A stretch of DNA of 64,000 nt from Mixophyes australis (taxonomy: Eukaryota > Chordata > Amphibia > Anura > Limnodynastidae): the NCBI GenBank assembly GCA_036250195.1, contig JAVHZZ010000005.1:74953505-75017504 (forward strand), in the 5' to 3' direction. A model generated the notes under the pieces. The model saw only the letters and a list, made by a program, of their open reading frames with translations. It did not search any database and was not told where the DNA came from. This document shows positions 11,509-23,927 of the stretch, one piece after another. How positions within the stretch are numbered: position 1 is the first letter of the stretch; every line of letters starts with the position of its first letter. Both the position numbers and the translations under genes were made by a program.

Positions 11509-13718
11509 AACAACCAGTTGTTTTTGATTTGCAAAGAATACTTAATTTAAACCTAGACCGATTCTCACCCCAGATAAAAGAAGAGATCAATGTATTAATC
11601 ATTTGAAATACATTATTAAGGATGTATGTAGGTGGATGTTGTAATGCATATAAATATTTGGGTTGTATAATCATTTTGAATAAGTACATTTTTTTCCAGT
11701 CATACTGAGAGGTAGTCTCTTCCACAAGTGAGATCTGAGTTTAAAGTATTCAGTGACCGAATTGATATTTAATGTAATACATTCCTTAGGAATCGGAGAT
11801 ATCCATATTCCCAGATTTAGAAGTGTAATGTCCATTGTAGAGAGTGAAAGTGAGGTATAACAGTTGGGAGCATTTCATGAATAGGAAAGATGTTGGATTT
11901 ATCCCAGTTTTCAAACCCAAGAAGCTCTCAAACGTATCTACTGTCTCTAAAAGGTTGGTTAGGGACAGTTCTGCATATGACAAAAATAATAACATGTCAT
12001 CAGCATATTGGGCTACAATATCTGTGGTTTCTCAAATAGAAAGGCCATGTATATCCGGATGAGCGCATATTAAACAGGCTAATGATTCGATAGCTATTGT
12101 GAATAAAGCAGAAGATAATGAGCATCCCTGACAAGTACAGCTACCTAAACCAAACGGTGATGAAGTATAAGCATTAATACATATCCTTTGCTGAAGAAGC
12201 AGGATATAATAACTGCATCCATTGAATAAAAATAAGGCCAAAGCCAAACCTTTTTAGTATTTCCTATAGGTATATCCATTCTGTTGAATCAAAGTCTTTA
12301 GTTGCATCAATGTATCCCCCCCAGGTTCCAACTCACTATTATGGGCATTTTGCAAATGCATGAATAAATGTCTTTAGCTGGTAGAAGCAGATCTGCCAGG
12401 TATGAATCCTGTTTGGTCTGGGTGGACAATCTGGCTAATAACAGAATTAAGCCAAGTGGCAAGAATCTTGTAAATAATTTTAACATTAGAACCCAACAGC
12501 GAGATAGGTTGGTAAGAATCAGGATGTTTTCTGGCCTTGGGCAAAACAATAATTAAGGCCTTCGACTTAAAAGGTGATATGGTGCCCAAGTTTAGTAAAC
12601 TTGTGAAGTTGTCAAGAAGTTGGTATAAAAAAGTGATTTCATTTTTTTATATAGTTCAATAAGGATACCATCTATACCTTGTGCTTCGTGATTGGGGAAA
12701 ATAGGTAATTGCTAAATCTATTTCTTCAACTGTAAAAGGGGCATCTAGGAGTGTAGCTGTACTTTGTGATATTCTAGGGGGCCTAATAGAGTCCAAATAT
12801 GTGGTAAGTTGCAAATCAGTGAATGAATCTTTAGACTCATATAGGTCCCTATAATATGTCAGAAATGTGTTGGTAATACTTTCGCTACTAAAATGTTTTA
12901 CATTCTCATGGTCAAGAATAGCTGTGTCTGTTACACTTATTATTTTGTCCCAAGATATGTAGGCCATATAATTACCACACATATCTGCCTCAGAGTAATG
13001 AATGTTTTGTAAATAAAAGCTGTTGTTTGGATCATATTAAAAGTTCGATCACTCAATCTGTGCGCTAAGCCATTGATCTTCAGGAAATGCTGGCAGACTC
13101 CAGATGTTTACTGATTTGTTCCACTTCTATTTTTTTGTGTAAATTTAAATTTTTGATTTTCGATACATTTTTAATGAGTGTACTCTGTAGGAAAGCTTTG
13201 ATTGCATTCCATAAAAGTGGCAGATTATTTACATGACTGCTGTTATTAAACTAATATTTCCACATATATATATAAGGTCAGAACCAGCAGCCATCGGTTG
13301 CAGTCAAGATAGATTCAACTTACAAAAGTGCATTCTTTTATCTGTAGTTATGTCAACCTTAACCAATAATGGGAGGTGATCAGATATTCCCCTTGCAAGA
13401 TAGTCAATAGTAAATACAAGGGCACCAGTCAAGGAGACGTTGGCACAATCAGAAGGTCTTGGAAAGCCTGAAGTGTTTGCCTGGTTTGACACTACCCCTG
13501 TTAAGGTGTGTAGTCTAATGGAGAGGGAGGTTTTCACCAGAGGCGCCCGCAAGGGAGCATGTACTTGGCAGCTCCCTAACCACAGGTTTCAGTCCTCTCA
13601 GAGGGTAACGGGCAAAACCTGAGAGAGAGCCTGGAGAACAGAGAAACTGGGGAGCAGGAGGAGAAGTCCAGAAGGAAAGACTACTGATGAAATCCTGAGG
13701 GCTTGGTAGCGGCCAGAA

Positions 13719-14320
13719 TCAGGAATACAGATGGATAAGAGTCACTGCAGCAGTGGCTGTTGGTGGAATCCTGATGAAAGTCTCCAGGTCCAGGTTTACT
13801 ATCTCTGTCTGAACGCTTGATTGCAAATGATAGGCCATAGAGAAGTTAAATTGAATGTTGAGAATTTTGCACAGAGATCTCCAAAATTGAGAGGTAAATT
13901 GGACGTCACGATCTAACACAATCTCCAATGGGCAGCCATGAAGGCGAAAGATTTCTATTACAAACACCTGAGCCAACAATCGGCCCAGAGTAACCCCACA
14001 AGAGGCACAAAATGGGCCATCTTGGAGAAACGGTCCACAATGACCCATACTGTGTCGAATTTCGTGCTAGGAGGAAGGTCTGTAATAAAATCCATAGAGA
14101 TGAATGACCATTTTTTGGATGGAAGAAGTAGAGGAATCAAGGAACCTGCAGGTTTCAGCCAAGGAGTCTTAAGCTGTATGCAAATATTGCAGGCGGCTAC
14201 AGACTGCTTGGTATCAGTGCGGAGGGTTGGCCACCAATAATTCCTGGAGAGTATCTTGATGGTCTTAAAAACTCCAGCATGACCGGTAAAACGTGAGGCA
14301 TTGGTTAAGGTTGACATAAC
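13719..14320 (-). pseudogene. Ty3/gypsy integrase fragment
   Basis: Minus-strand translation starts with the integrase zinc-binding region: RFTGHAGVFKTIKILSRNYW, followed by CNICIQLK for the two cysteines. The catalytic core follows, with MDFITDLP (first aspartate) and VLDRDVQFTSQFW (second aspartate region, normally SDRGxQFTSxFW). A frame change lies between about 13958 and 14048. The zinc-binding stretch is clearly related to the one at the end of the intact element at 63.9 kb, but diverged. No flanking LTR was recognised; the adjacent sequence to 13560 is GC-richer and may be residual element sequence. Confidence 0.8.
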
Positions 14321-15802
14321 TACAGATAAAAGAGCAGATGCACTGTCATGAGCATTCCTCCACGAAACTGAACCTCTGAAGTCTTCTCCCTATCTAATCC
14401 TAGACTCCGCAACACTCTAGTTTACATCCACTACCACCTCTCCTATTCCTCCTCCAGGCAAGACCTTTGTTCCTCCATCACTTCATAAGAAGATACTCCA
14501 ATGGGCTCATACCTCACGTGTCCTAGGGTCTCTGATTTCCAGAAACCGATATGTAGTTGGATATTTATCCATTATTTAGAGGTTCCCCATTACATTTATG
14601 ACATTGGGAATTATATTACTCCACATTTACGTGACATAGAAGCCTGACTGAGACTCCAGGATATTTAATATTTCGCTTTTTAACCCTCTCTTTTTTAAGT
14701 ATATACTAATAAAAATTAATCTTATTGTGTGGCGTCTATTTATTTCCATTCACCACTATCTCACATTCTGTATTATAGAATGTCTCTGCTCCAAATATAG
14801 GAACTGCTTCATGGTAGTGCCTTCCTTATCAGTAGTATTATTTCTCTCCTTTTCTGTTTATATCATATATCACTACTGGAAGTAGCACCTCATATTTTCA
14901 TTTTGCTATATTTTGGTATTATATATAATGTAATACATATTAGTATTAATGATTAGGGACTTTCTTGTGCGGGAGATTATATATATCACTCATGTCCAAA
15001 TAAGGGAGAGGTCAGACTGCACCTCTCCTAAATTTCCAGTTACCTAATTATATAGTTTTGTGTGCAATGTGTTTCTCTTTCATAGACCAATTTTTATGCT
15101 ACGGGTATTTGTTGCACTTATACCTTTATTAACAGTCCATTGCACAAAGAAAATAATTTATGTAGTCAAGTATCATGCAGAAAGGCACACCGGAAATGTT
15201 GACACAAATATATGTTCCTGGAAATTTGTAGTGTCAAAAATCTAGATTAATAAATGTATCAACCTGTTAATAACTAAGGATAATGGGGTATGTTTAATTC
15301 CCTTTCAAAGTAAAGAGAAGTCACTTCTCTTTCCTTTAAAAAAAAAATAATGGGCTTTACTTGAACTTTACTGAACTCTGTGAGAGTTTGTGTGTTTGTA
15401 TTATTGTATTATATGTTTTTCACTTTTAAGTTATGAAAGAGGCACGTCAGTATCTACTGTATAGTTATATGTATTTCTGTGTTATCTTTACAATTAGATA
15501 GAGAGTGTAAGAATATATGATCTGAAGGTTAACCTCAATTAGTTACTAAGTATGGAGGCCACACCTCTTCAATTAGATTAGATAGATAGCATAGCTATTA
15601 GATTAGATTAGATAGCATAGATTACATAACATCACTGCCAGAAGTTGGTAAAATATCAATTGACACAACTATTATAACAGATGTGTATTAGAATTTCCTA
15701 GTTAAGACTTTATGAAATAAATGAAAGCTATTCACTTTAGTTAATACACTGTGTGTATAAGTTGCAGATGTCCAGAGTTACGATTGCGTCCATTTCCAAC
15801 AG
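14321..15802. other. AT-rich DNA with a short simple-sequence tract
   Basis: No coding region supported. The pyrimidine-rich segment 14340-14500 has the look of a decayed repeat but was not classified. An imperfect (GATTA/GATAG)n tract is listed separately. Confidence 0.4.
15566..15626. repeat. Imperfect GATTA/GATAG simple repeat
   Basis: Runs of GATTAGATAGATAGCATAG recur twice within about 60 bp, forming a short imperfect tandem repeat of 5-10-bp units. Confidence 0.7.
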
Positions 15803-15805
15803 ATG

Positions 15806-15860
15806 CAGCACGGTGGCTCAGTGGTTAGCACTTCTGCCTCACAGTGCTGGGGTCATGAAT
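15806..15860 (+). mobile_element. SINE head fragment
   Basis: GCAGCACGGTGGCTCAGTGG and the following bases match the tRNA-like head of the full SINE at 11.2 kb, including the A box, up to TGGGGTCATGA. The similarity stops before the B box. This is a 3'-truncated copy, which is unusual because target-primed reverse transcription normally truncates 5' ends; a later deletion is the simplest explanation. Confidence 0.8.
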
Positions 15861-17636
15861 TTAAAACTTTCATTAATTCAGTTGGAATTCATTTTCTTTA
15901 ACAAGAAGTGATAGATTTTGTTCTTATCAATGAAGTTAACTTTTTTGTTAAAGCATTGCTGAAACTCTGTACTCTAATCTTCTTTAACTGAATATTAGCA
16001 AATGTATTAAATGTATGGATGAAATCACAGTAACACTATATGTGAATTTGACTATACAGAACATTTTGGGTTGGTCACAAATGACAATTGTATTAGCTTT
16101 AAGTTACCTGCAGGTAGTTTTATATTGTGATATTGTCCTTTTATAAGTATGTGGGGAAAATATGAACTATTTGTCACTGCTCTCTCATACTGAACAAGAT
16201 CATCTGATTCTAAAATGAATATATGTCAATAAGAGGACTGTGGTATAATACTCTCTTTACTAAATATCAACTCTAAAATAATTTTATCTTAACTACTGAA
16301 AAGTAGTAGATTTCATAGTGCTGCATAGATATATCAATTTACTGGTACCCTCAGGCCCAGGAAGTTAACCAATGAGAGAGAAAAACTCAAAAACTCTTAT
16401 AGGCACTCTGCCTCTCAAAAGATGGCAGCTCCCATAGTAGAAAATGTAAAACATTATCTGTTGACACTATCATTAATTGCCAGATAACACATTATTAGAA
16501 AATATGGCAATTAGGGTTAATATGTTATATAAAAAAAATCTAAGCCCTCTTTTTTTTATTTACAACATCACATCCTTTAAGAGAGATGGTATTATATAAT
16601 TGTATATTTTTTTAAAAAAACTATGCCTCTATATATAATATATCCCGCAATTAAAATGGTCACATGGTATGTACTTTCTTCAATCCCACAGACCTTATTT
16701 CACTCATTAGTATGCAAATTATAAAGCAATTAATAATTATTAACCACTCATTTCTGATATATTTTATATAATTTTATATTTTTTCAATATATTAAATGTT
16801 CCTTACAATCCTCTCATATCAGTTTTCATCTACAGTTAATTGGCTGAACAGAAATTGTACCGGAAATATTTTCTTCTTAGATCAGACCATTATTTTCTTT
16901 CACAATTAAAATAATATAGTCAAATACACTGTTAAAGTATTGCAATGTATTATTTAACAACTTTTTCGTTTGACAATATCTACAACAAACATTGTCATAA
17001 GTATATATAAACCATCTAATACTATCATTGTATACATTCACTATCTATTAGATATCAATGTAGATCACCTCTTTAAGACTATATTAAGAAATTAATTATA
17101 GTGATTAGGTTCAAAAACAAATGTCATTATTGTAATTTGCATTTTCATTGTATACCATGTCATGCTCACAAACATTTCACGTTTAGAATTAACAGCTCAA
17201 TACCTACCCAAATATTGACTATATTCGCTGTTCTAGAAATGTTGTATTATAAACTTTACTACTTATAGACCCCTAAAAAAGTACATTTATAACAAATTAA
17301 ATCCATGTCCATTCACAAGGAGGAGAGAAAATAGAGGAGACAGGAGGAAAACAGAATAACACTTTAATATAGATGAATATTGATCAATTTAGTTCTCAAA
17401 TTCAGTACAATAATGTCATTGAGATCTCCTGGATGCACAGTTCCAGTCTGTACATACAGAAAGCCTCCTTTTGACATAACAGTTTATATATATAACTCCA
17501 ATGGTCAGTTTTCCTTATATGAATTAGCCCATAATAATAATGATTAACTGCACAGGGTTGCTTTGATGATATAATTGAAAATGCTTTGAGACACTATGGT
17601 TTTCATGCTGCGTTGAACCTACGCCCATTTATTTAA
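15861..17636. other. AT-rich DNA, nothing recognised
   Basis: No gene, RNA or classified repeat could be supported in this 1.8-kb stretch; open frames are short and lack domains. Confidence 0.4.
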
Positions 17637-17835
17637 TCATCATCATCATCACCATCTACACTTATGTATCACCAGCAAATTCCTTAGTGCTTTACAATTG
17701 CAGACAAGCATAGTAATGAACAATACTGGGTAATACAGACAAAGAGGTAAGAAGGCCCGGCTCACAAGATTATAATCTATGGGTTGTAAAATTTGTAAAA
17801 TTTTACAGCACATGCCCACAATAAAGGTGTACACG
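17637..17835 (-). mobile_element. L2-type LINE 3' tail
   Basis: On the minus strand this ends with GTAAAGCACTAAGGAATTTG, then (ATG)n repeats near 17637-17655, and upstream TGAGCCGGGCCTTCTTACC, the usual L2-like 3' UTR words. The tail is of the (TGATGA)n type shared with the SINE rather than the (ATT)n type at 18.45 kb. No coding sequence remains. Confidence 0.65.
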
Positions 17836-18451
17836 TATGTCCATATGCAGATTTTGTTGCATCTGATATCTTTGACTACTGTATGGGGTTATGGGCTATA
17901 TAGAGAGAAAGAGGAGATAGTACAAAACTGTGCTGTTATAGTGTGCTGATCAGCACAGTTACCATTTGAGTTATACATGCTGACTACTGTATATAATCTA
18001 TTGCCTTATTTGATTTGTTTATATTTTTTTACTACACTTACTTTCACCAATACCCCAAAATACTATCGAGGGAAGGCATTAAATGGACCCATGGATTCCC
18101 ATTGTACCGTTATTTGTGTGTGTTGAGTGTACTCCTTTAAGGGAGATCTGAGAGGGGGTTCTTCCCAAGTTCAATCCACCTGATTGATGAGAACTACCTT
18201 CAATCAAGATGCCAGCAATAGGCTCAAGTGGAGGCACTGCGCTGAAGAGTAGAGGTGTGCCCCTCTGTCACTTGCTGTGGATGATCCTGTGTATTAAATA
18301 GGGAAAAGAGAGAAGAAAGAGACACTAATTTGATCTGGTGCACTATCCTGATGATCCTGTGTATGCCTGACATAAGCATGACATACACCTGGCTGCAGCT
18401 GCAGAGATGGCCAATAACTCAACAGTTCGGCATAAGTATGCTAATTTTCAG
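17836..18451. other. Unassigned sequence before L2 tail
   Basis: No gene supported. GATGATCCTGTGTAT occurs twice, at about 18281 and 18350, which hints at a small local duplication. Confidence 0.4.
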
Positions 18452-18822
18452 GTATTATTATTATTATTATTATTATTAATATTTATTTATAAGGCGCCAC
18501 AAGGCATCCGCAGCGCCGTACAGAGACAAACAAAATTACAATACAATGGGAGACAGCACAGTACAGTAAACACAGCAACTCAGTAAGCTCAATTCACAGC
18601 TAGAGAGGGCGGGGAAGCGGGAGGGAGGATCCGCAAACGACGGGGCCCAAGAAGGAGGGCGCGGAAGACAGGGAGACCCCCAGGGGGGAGGAGGGAGCGA
18701 GAGTGGACGTGGAGTGGAGGACCCTCGAGGAGGAGGGCTAAGTAGCTGGAGAGCAGAATTAGAAGTGGTGGAAACAGGAGGAGAGATGGCCCTGCTCAGA
18801 GGAGCGTACAATCTAAGGGTAT
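18452..18822 (-). mobile_element. L2-type LINE 3' UTR with (ATT)n tail
   Basis: On the plus strand it starts with about nine ATT units and then reads GGCGCCACAAGGCATCCGCA and GCGCCGTACAGAG, the same words as the L2 copies at 36.5 and 23.9 kb. It ends near GCTCAGAGGAGCGTACAATC. Only the 3' UTR is present, so it is a heavily 5'-truncated insertion. The minus-strand open frame across it (18536-18859) is a by-product of its GC-rich, purine-biased composition. Confidence 0.85.
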
Positions 18823-21724
18823 CTTTTTTAGCATAAATTACGCCAAACTTGTTCAACACAGCATCAGCCCACTGTATTTATTTTCCTCTTTCCCTTGGGT
18901 TTCATCTGCACTGGAGAATACTATTACACTGGGTATCTGTGGGATGAATCCTTGGACTGTCAATTCCCTCTGGCTGCAAATTGTACAGATTTTTTGTTTG
19001 CTCATATCTGGTGGCACAAGTCCTTGTTTATTCTTAATTCTCAACAGATACATTACTTAGCTCTATAGTCAATAAAAACACTGATGTGTTTGAGCCTGCG
19101 ATAGCAACACTGGAGTGTCTCCAGTAGTACTAACATCCTAGAAGCATGCGGGTAGGAATGTACCTCCCTGAAATCATTACTGATTAGCAATATTAAAAAA
19201 TACTAAGATATTGGGTGAGTTCTTATCCAAATTCCTGTATTAATGGTACCTACACTTCAGCTCATTCTTTCTTGAGGTCTGTGTGATCATTCTTGTTACA
19301 CATTTCAGTTATGTCTGGAATGTTCTAATTTAGATTTTTACATAATAAAGTAGAACGTTTTCTGAAAAAAGTTGATAGGGGCGTTTATTTTGTATGAAAT
19401 GGTTTTAATATATATTTAATACCTGGATAGAAAGTGGTGTACTGATTGGAATGAGAAAATTGGTACAAAGTATTCAGAAATTCTGTAATTCAGATCTGCA
19501 AATTATCTTTCTTTTCAAGTTTATTTGTCATATGTGAACATGATCTACATTGGCTTTGGTGCATCTATTAGTTAGAGAGTTAGAATTCAAAGCATCCATT
19601 ATTATCACTCAGGGAAGTGATGTACCAGCTTTTGTCACACTACACAAACTGCAATGAATAAATGTGTGTTTTGGCTCACATTTTTGGCTTGCTGTCCTTT
19701 TGCCTCAATATTGGCAGTTCTCCATTTCTAAATGTCCTGGCATATCCACAGTCTGGCTCTCTGACTGATGTAAAGAGCAAATGAAAAAGAAATCAAACTT
19801 TCACCATGTGAACTGCTAAATATAAACTCATATGCTCATTACATATACTGTATAACAAAATAAACGCAAAAAATTAAAACCTAAGAATTAATTCGTTTTA
19901 TCCATTAGCTTTTATCCAGATCTACTCTGTGGGAAGATATACATTATTCACTTACTTTTCAATCCATTTATTTCTCCTATTGAATCTATTCAGTGAATGA
20001 ACTGTTAACCGTTTCACTACCAGAGTTGTATGTCAAACTTTCATGCTCTGTCAGTTTTATCAGGGATACTTTTTAGATTTTTACTCAATCCAAGTTAATG
20101 TAATATTGCATGTTGAGAGACAGATAGGATTTTCTTGTGCCAATTTATATAAGTAAATATATTTTTAATTTACTGTCATTGTATAGGGGAACAAATGAGT
20201 TTCCAAGATCTTTCCCCTAGCTACTTTTACGTAATTGTTTCAAATACCATAAGTATTACAAAAAATATCTTCAAACATTTTTGGATATAACAAACGTGTG
20301 CTTTATTAAAGGTTTGTCTTAACCTATTGTTTGTGTGTGTTTGTGTTTTTCTTTATTTTCATGTTAGTTAACTGTTATCCCATATAGAGGAAAATATGTA
20401 TTTTTCGTTATTTACTCTGTTATTGCAACATATATGCTATAACGTAGGATTTGATGCCAGACAAGTCACAAGGTCACATCATATATGTGAGACTGGATCC
20501 TTCTGACTCACTAATGCTATTATTCATGGTTGCTGACTGTGGTTAGGAGCACCGGGAAAGAAAATCACCAGGATGTAAAATTGATGCCTGCAGTCCCTTA
20601 GAAGCGGAGTGTTGTGGACTTACAATCTATGTCGATTGTGGTGAGAGGGTCAGGTTCCTACTCCTTAATTAGAATAATGGACCAGAGTGTCTGTCACCCA
20701 GAACTGAAAATTCACAACACTAATTCTGACCAAGTAAAGTCTGCTTGTATTAAAATTAACTAACTCAAATATACCCTCTACCCACTAAATCCTCTGTAAT
20801 ACTTTTCTCGTCCATTTGTTCTGTGTCTCACATTTTTTTATTTAAAACTGAAGAATTCAAATTTCATTATAATGTGGTTTTAGTCCAGTACTGTCCTTAC
20901 TTCCCTCATTGCACAGGAAATTGGACTAGTCTGGTTAACATAATGTGATAACCCAAAGCTATTCTGAAACCTGCATTGTAAACTACAAGTGTAAAATATC
21001 ACTCTTACTTGCTAGGAAGGGGCACAATGAGAGATTAAACCAGTAATCCCACATAGAATGTTATTTTTAATTTAATAGCAAAGTAAGGAATTTTTAAGCA
21101 TACAGCTAATTTTTCATAAATGTGTTTCTACAATCATTACTTCATTTTTAAATCTCTGTAGTGGTTGCAAAATGCAGTTGCCAGTTGCACAACACAGGCT
21201 CACAGCCCTCAGCATGCCATGTGAAGGCAGAGGGGACAGGAAAAAGGGAGCATTTTAAGGCACACAGAGCAGTCAGAGCTCAGAGGGGTGTTTCAAAGCA
21301 CCTCTGCTCAATACATCATGTGCCATGTGACTGTGGTGGTCATGGTAATCCATGACACTGTGCAGAGAATTATGGCAAAAACCAACATCCTTTTTGTAGC
21401 CTGCCACATTTAATGTTTAACAAATACCACATTCTTTTCACTGAATTGATGTGTTAATATGTTTTATTTAAAACTAAATGCTCAGTAACCATTATCCTTG
21501 TTATAACCTTTGCATAGTGTGGATAAGGAGTGTTTTCCGGGAAATAATGTAGGTTTAACTGCTCTTTACCGGCTTGCAAAAATAGTTGTTTATGCAATCA
21601 TGTATGAAGTGGCCTGATTCCATTCATATCTGCAATTCCCCTATAGGAGTAGTATGGATTAAACCTAACGTGACAATTAAGGCTCAGAGGGTACTATGGA
21701 TTGACCGTGGAAAAAATATATATA
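18823..21724. other. AT-rich DNA, no gene recognised
   Basis: No coding region could be supported. A less AT-rich island at 21160-21370 may be an unclassified repeat. Short frames are not supported by domains. Confidence 0.4.
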
Positions 21725-21726
21725 TA

Positions 21727-22176
21727 TCTATAATATAAAAGCCTAGTGACGTGTGTCTGTGTGTGGAAAAAAAAAACCAAGCTGCAGCGCCACCTGCTGG
21801 GTGGAGTTATACACTGACCTACTAAATTATTAGCATTATCTAATATATTAAAGAAAAAACTATTTTCTCAGAAAGGGCTCATCCAATTGACCTGAAATTT
21901 GGTATACTGACATTATTTGACAAAAAAATTAGAATAGTCAAGTCAGTTAACTTCCATCATACTCCCTTCCCCCAGTGGGAGGGGTAGTAAAGGCTACATT
22001 TATGAGTTGAGGGGTCAAACTCATTTTCGTCAGATAATTTTACCTCATGAACACACATTAAAAAGGGCGCTTGCATCGGGAAGTAACGCTCTTCCCCTGA
22101 AAGAACCTTTTTAAGACCTTAAGTAGCTTGATTTGACTAGAATGCATGAGTATCATGCACGGGTTAACTTGTAGAT
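21727..22176 (+). mobile_element. Helitron-like non-autonomous element, copy 1
   Basis: The 5' end begins TCTATAATATAAAAGCCTAG after an A. The 3' part carries a perfect 7-bp hairpin, TGCATGA-GTA-TCATGCA (22143-22159), followed by CGGGTTAACTTGTAG. A 5' TC, a hairpin about ten bases before the end and an AT-rich insertion site fit Helitrons, although the canonical CTRR ending is not clear. The inverted copy at 31988-32412 shares both ends and the internal words GCAGCGCCACCTGCTGGG and AAATTTGGTATACT. No Rep/helicase ORF. Confidence 0.6.
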
Positions 22177-22183
22177 ATATATA

Positions 22184-22217
22184 TGTCAGGCGTGACTTGA
22201 TGACGTCACGCCCGACA
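22184..22217. repeat. Imperfect GC-rich hairpin next to Helitron-like end
   Basis: TGTCAGGCGTGAC pairs with GTCACGCCCGACA around a short spacer (13-bp arms, one mismatch). It lies only about 10 bp past the Helitron-like terminus, so it could belong to the transposon or to a second element starting there. Confidence 0.6.
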
Positions 22218-23926
22218 TTCAGTGTGAATGGAGAAGAGAGGAGGAGAGGAGGGATGCCGGCACCGCAATGTTACTTTTTTTTTTAACTGTCCATCTCCCC
22301 CCACCAACGAAGGGGTCGGAGACACCCGCCCCCTCACCCCTTCGGAAAAAAAAAAAAAAGAGAGACAAGAGAGGGAAAAAATGTTATTAAAAAAAGTGTA
22401 AAAAAAAAAATCAGCAGTGAGGCATGGCCGGGCCCAGGTAAATAGTACCCGCCCTCCCCCCTCTCGGCGGTCCTGGTCAGAAATGAACGACCACTGGAGG
22501 ATGTATTATCAGGCACTCACCATACTGATATATAAAGGCTGCTATGATGTTACACAAGCATAGTTGAATCCCTACCTATTGTGTTCTATAGCATATTGCT
22601 CGTTTGTCAGGATAAAAATTCCTACATGTCTATGGAATAGTTGATTTTCCACTTGCCAGCATCCCCAAGCTATTGTAGGGTGAAAGGATTATCACACATG
22701 AATAACATTACCAAGAGGAAGAGAGATAAATGCACAGATGTTCATTATTAAACTTAAATTCACTGTTGATTTGATACAACCTGCAGTTCGTTGTGCATTA
22801 TCCAGTAAATATATAAGCTATAAAATATAGATCTTTTAATTTCTCAAAATAATTTAATAAGTTCTGGATATTCTAAATTCATAAGAAAATTAACTTCAAG
22901 TCCCAAAATATAAAAGTATCGCAAAAATAATACCAAAAACAAAAACTTGATAAATTTCAATTAGAAACATCAGGCATTGGTATAAGAGGAGTATGTGTAA
23001 TTCAGGGATCACTTAATTTTGCAAATCACAGTTATATTACTACCTTCTAACACTATTACCATTTCATCATTAAAAGTAACTTGCTATATATTTGCTTTTG
23101 AAAATGAAAATGTTATTTCAATTCCACAATCATAATTATTACATCTTAATTTTTCCATTTATGTTTCAATATGCACACATTTAGTTAATATATAAATTTG
23201 CATCACGTGCAAAAATAATCAAAAGAAGCATCAAAGTTAAAAAATTAGAAAATACGGATATTATTTCTACAAAATAAAAATGCACACATAACTAATTGTA
23301 AGAAAACTTAGGATGTGTCATCTTGATCATAAGCAAGACTAAAAATAAACTATGCCCTGTTTTACTTGTCATATCATTCAGAGAACATGGTACTGCCATC
23401 ATATTATAATGGTAATACATGATTACTTCTAAATTCCAGTTATGAAATGCTCCAGTGCCATTAACTCTACTAGAGATGTACTGATAATGGGATTGAAGGA
23501 CTCAATTAACACCTTCTAGGCTTTTCACGTCACACTTATAATTCATAATTTTTCTCACTTGTATATGTTCTCTTTCCCTGATTGAATCGTATCACCATCA
23601 ATGTTAGCCTTACTTTTAAGTTTAATACATGTTTTGCAGCACTACATTAATATTGAAAATAAAACCTTATAATTAACAAAAATAATGAGCATTAACAACA
23701 GTAAATATGCATATTTACTATGCATAAATTGAAGTAGTTTTGTAACTTTACATAAGCATGCATGTTGTTCTTCAACCTATACTTTCCTGGATGAGAAAAA
23801 CAGAAGGATGAAAATTGCCATCTATACCCCCCCACCCACATACACATATACTCACACATATTTACCACCTTATGTGAATACCACATCATGAGGATTATTT
23901 AATATCATGGTATAATGTGTACAAAG
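22218..23926. other. AT-rich DNA with poly-A tracts, no gene
   Basis: The first 300 bp (22218-22516) hold long A runs at about 22346 and 22400 and GC-rich patches, as in an unclassified repeat. The remainder is AT-rich with no recognisable feature. Confidence 0.4.
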
Positions 23927-23927
23927 T

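Larger units (their letters stand above)
9955..13555 (-). pseudogene. L1-type LINE ORF2, 5'-truncated and frameshifted
   Basis: Reading the minus strand from 13555 downward gives L1-type ORF2 blocks in order. The end of the endonuclease (ISDHLPLLVKVDI, near 13390) comes first. A linker with YYRDLYESKDSF and PFTVEEIDLAI (12.7-12.9 kb) follows, then the RT blocks ALIIVLPKARK, SYQPISLLG and HPDQTGFIPGRSAS (12.37-12.59 kb). After these come the QGCSLS block near 12.13 kb and an intact YADD box at 11996-12007. The C-terminal SSFIWGENRSRFKLSILCKS segment follows at 11.55-11.62 kb. The 3' end at about 9960 shows an AATAAA-like tail on the minus strand. Multiple stops and frame changes make it inactive. 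A plus-strand SINE interrupts it at 11168-11508. Confidence 0.85.

Noticed and set aside
18536..18859. Proline/serine-rich 107-codon minus-strand frame
   Set aside because: It corresponds to the GC-rich L2 3' UTR, which is non-coding in the other copies.
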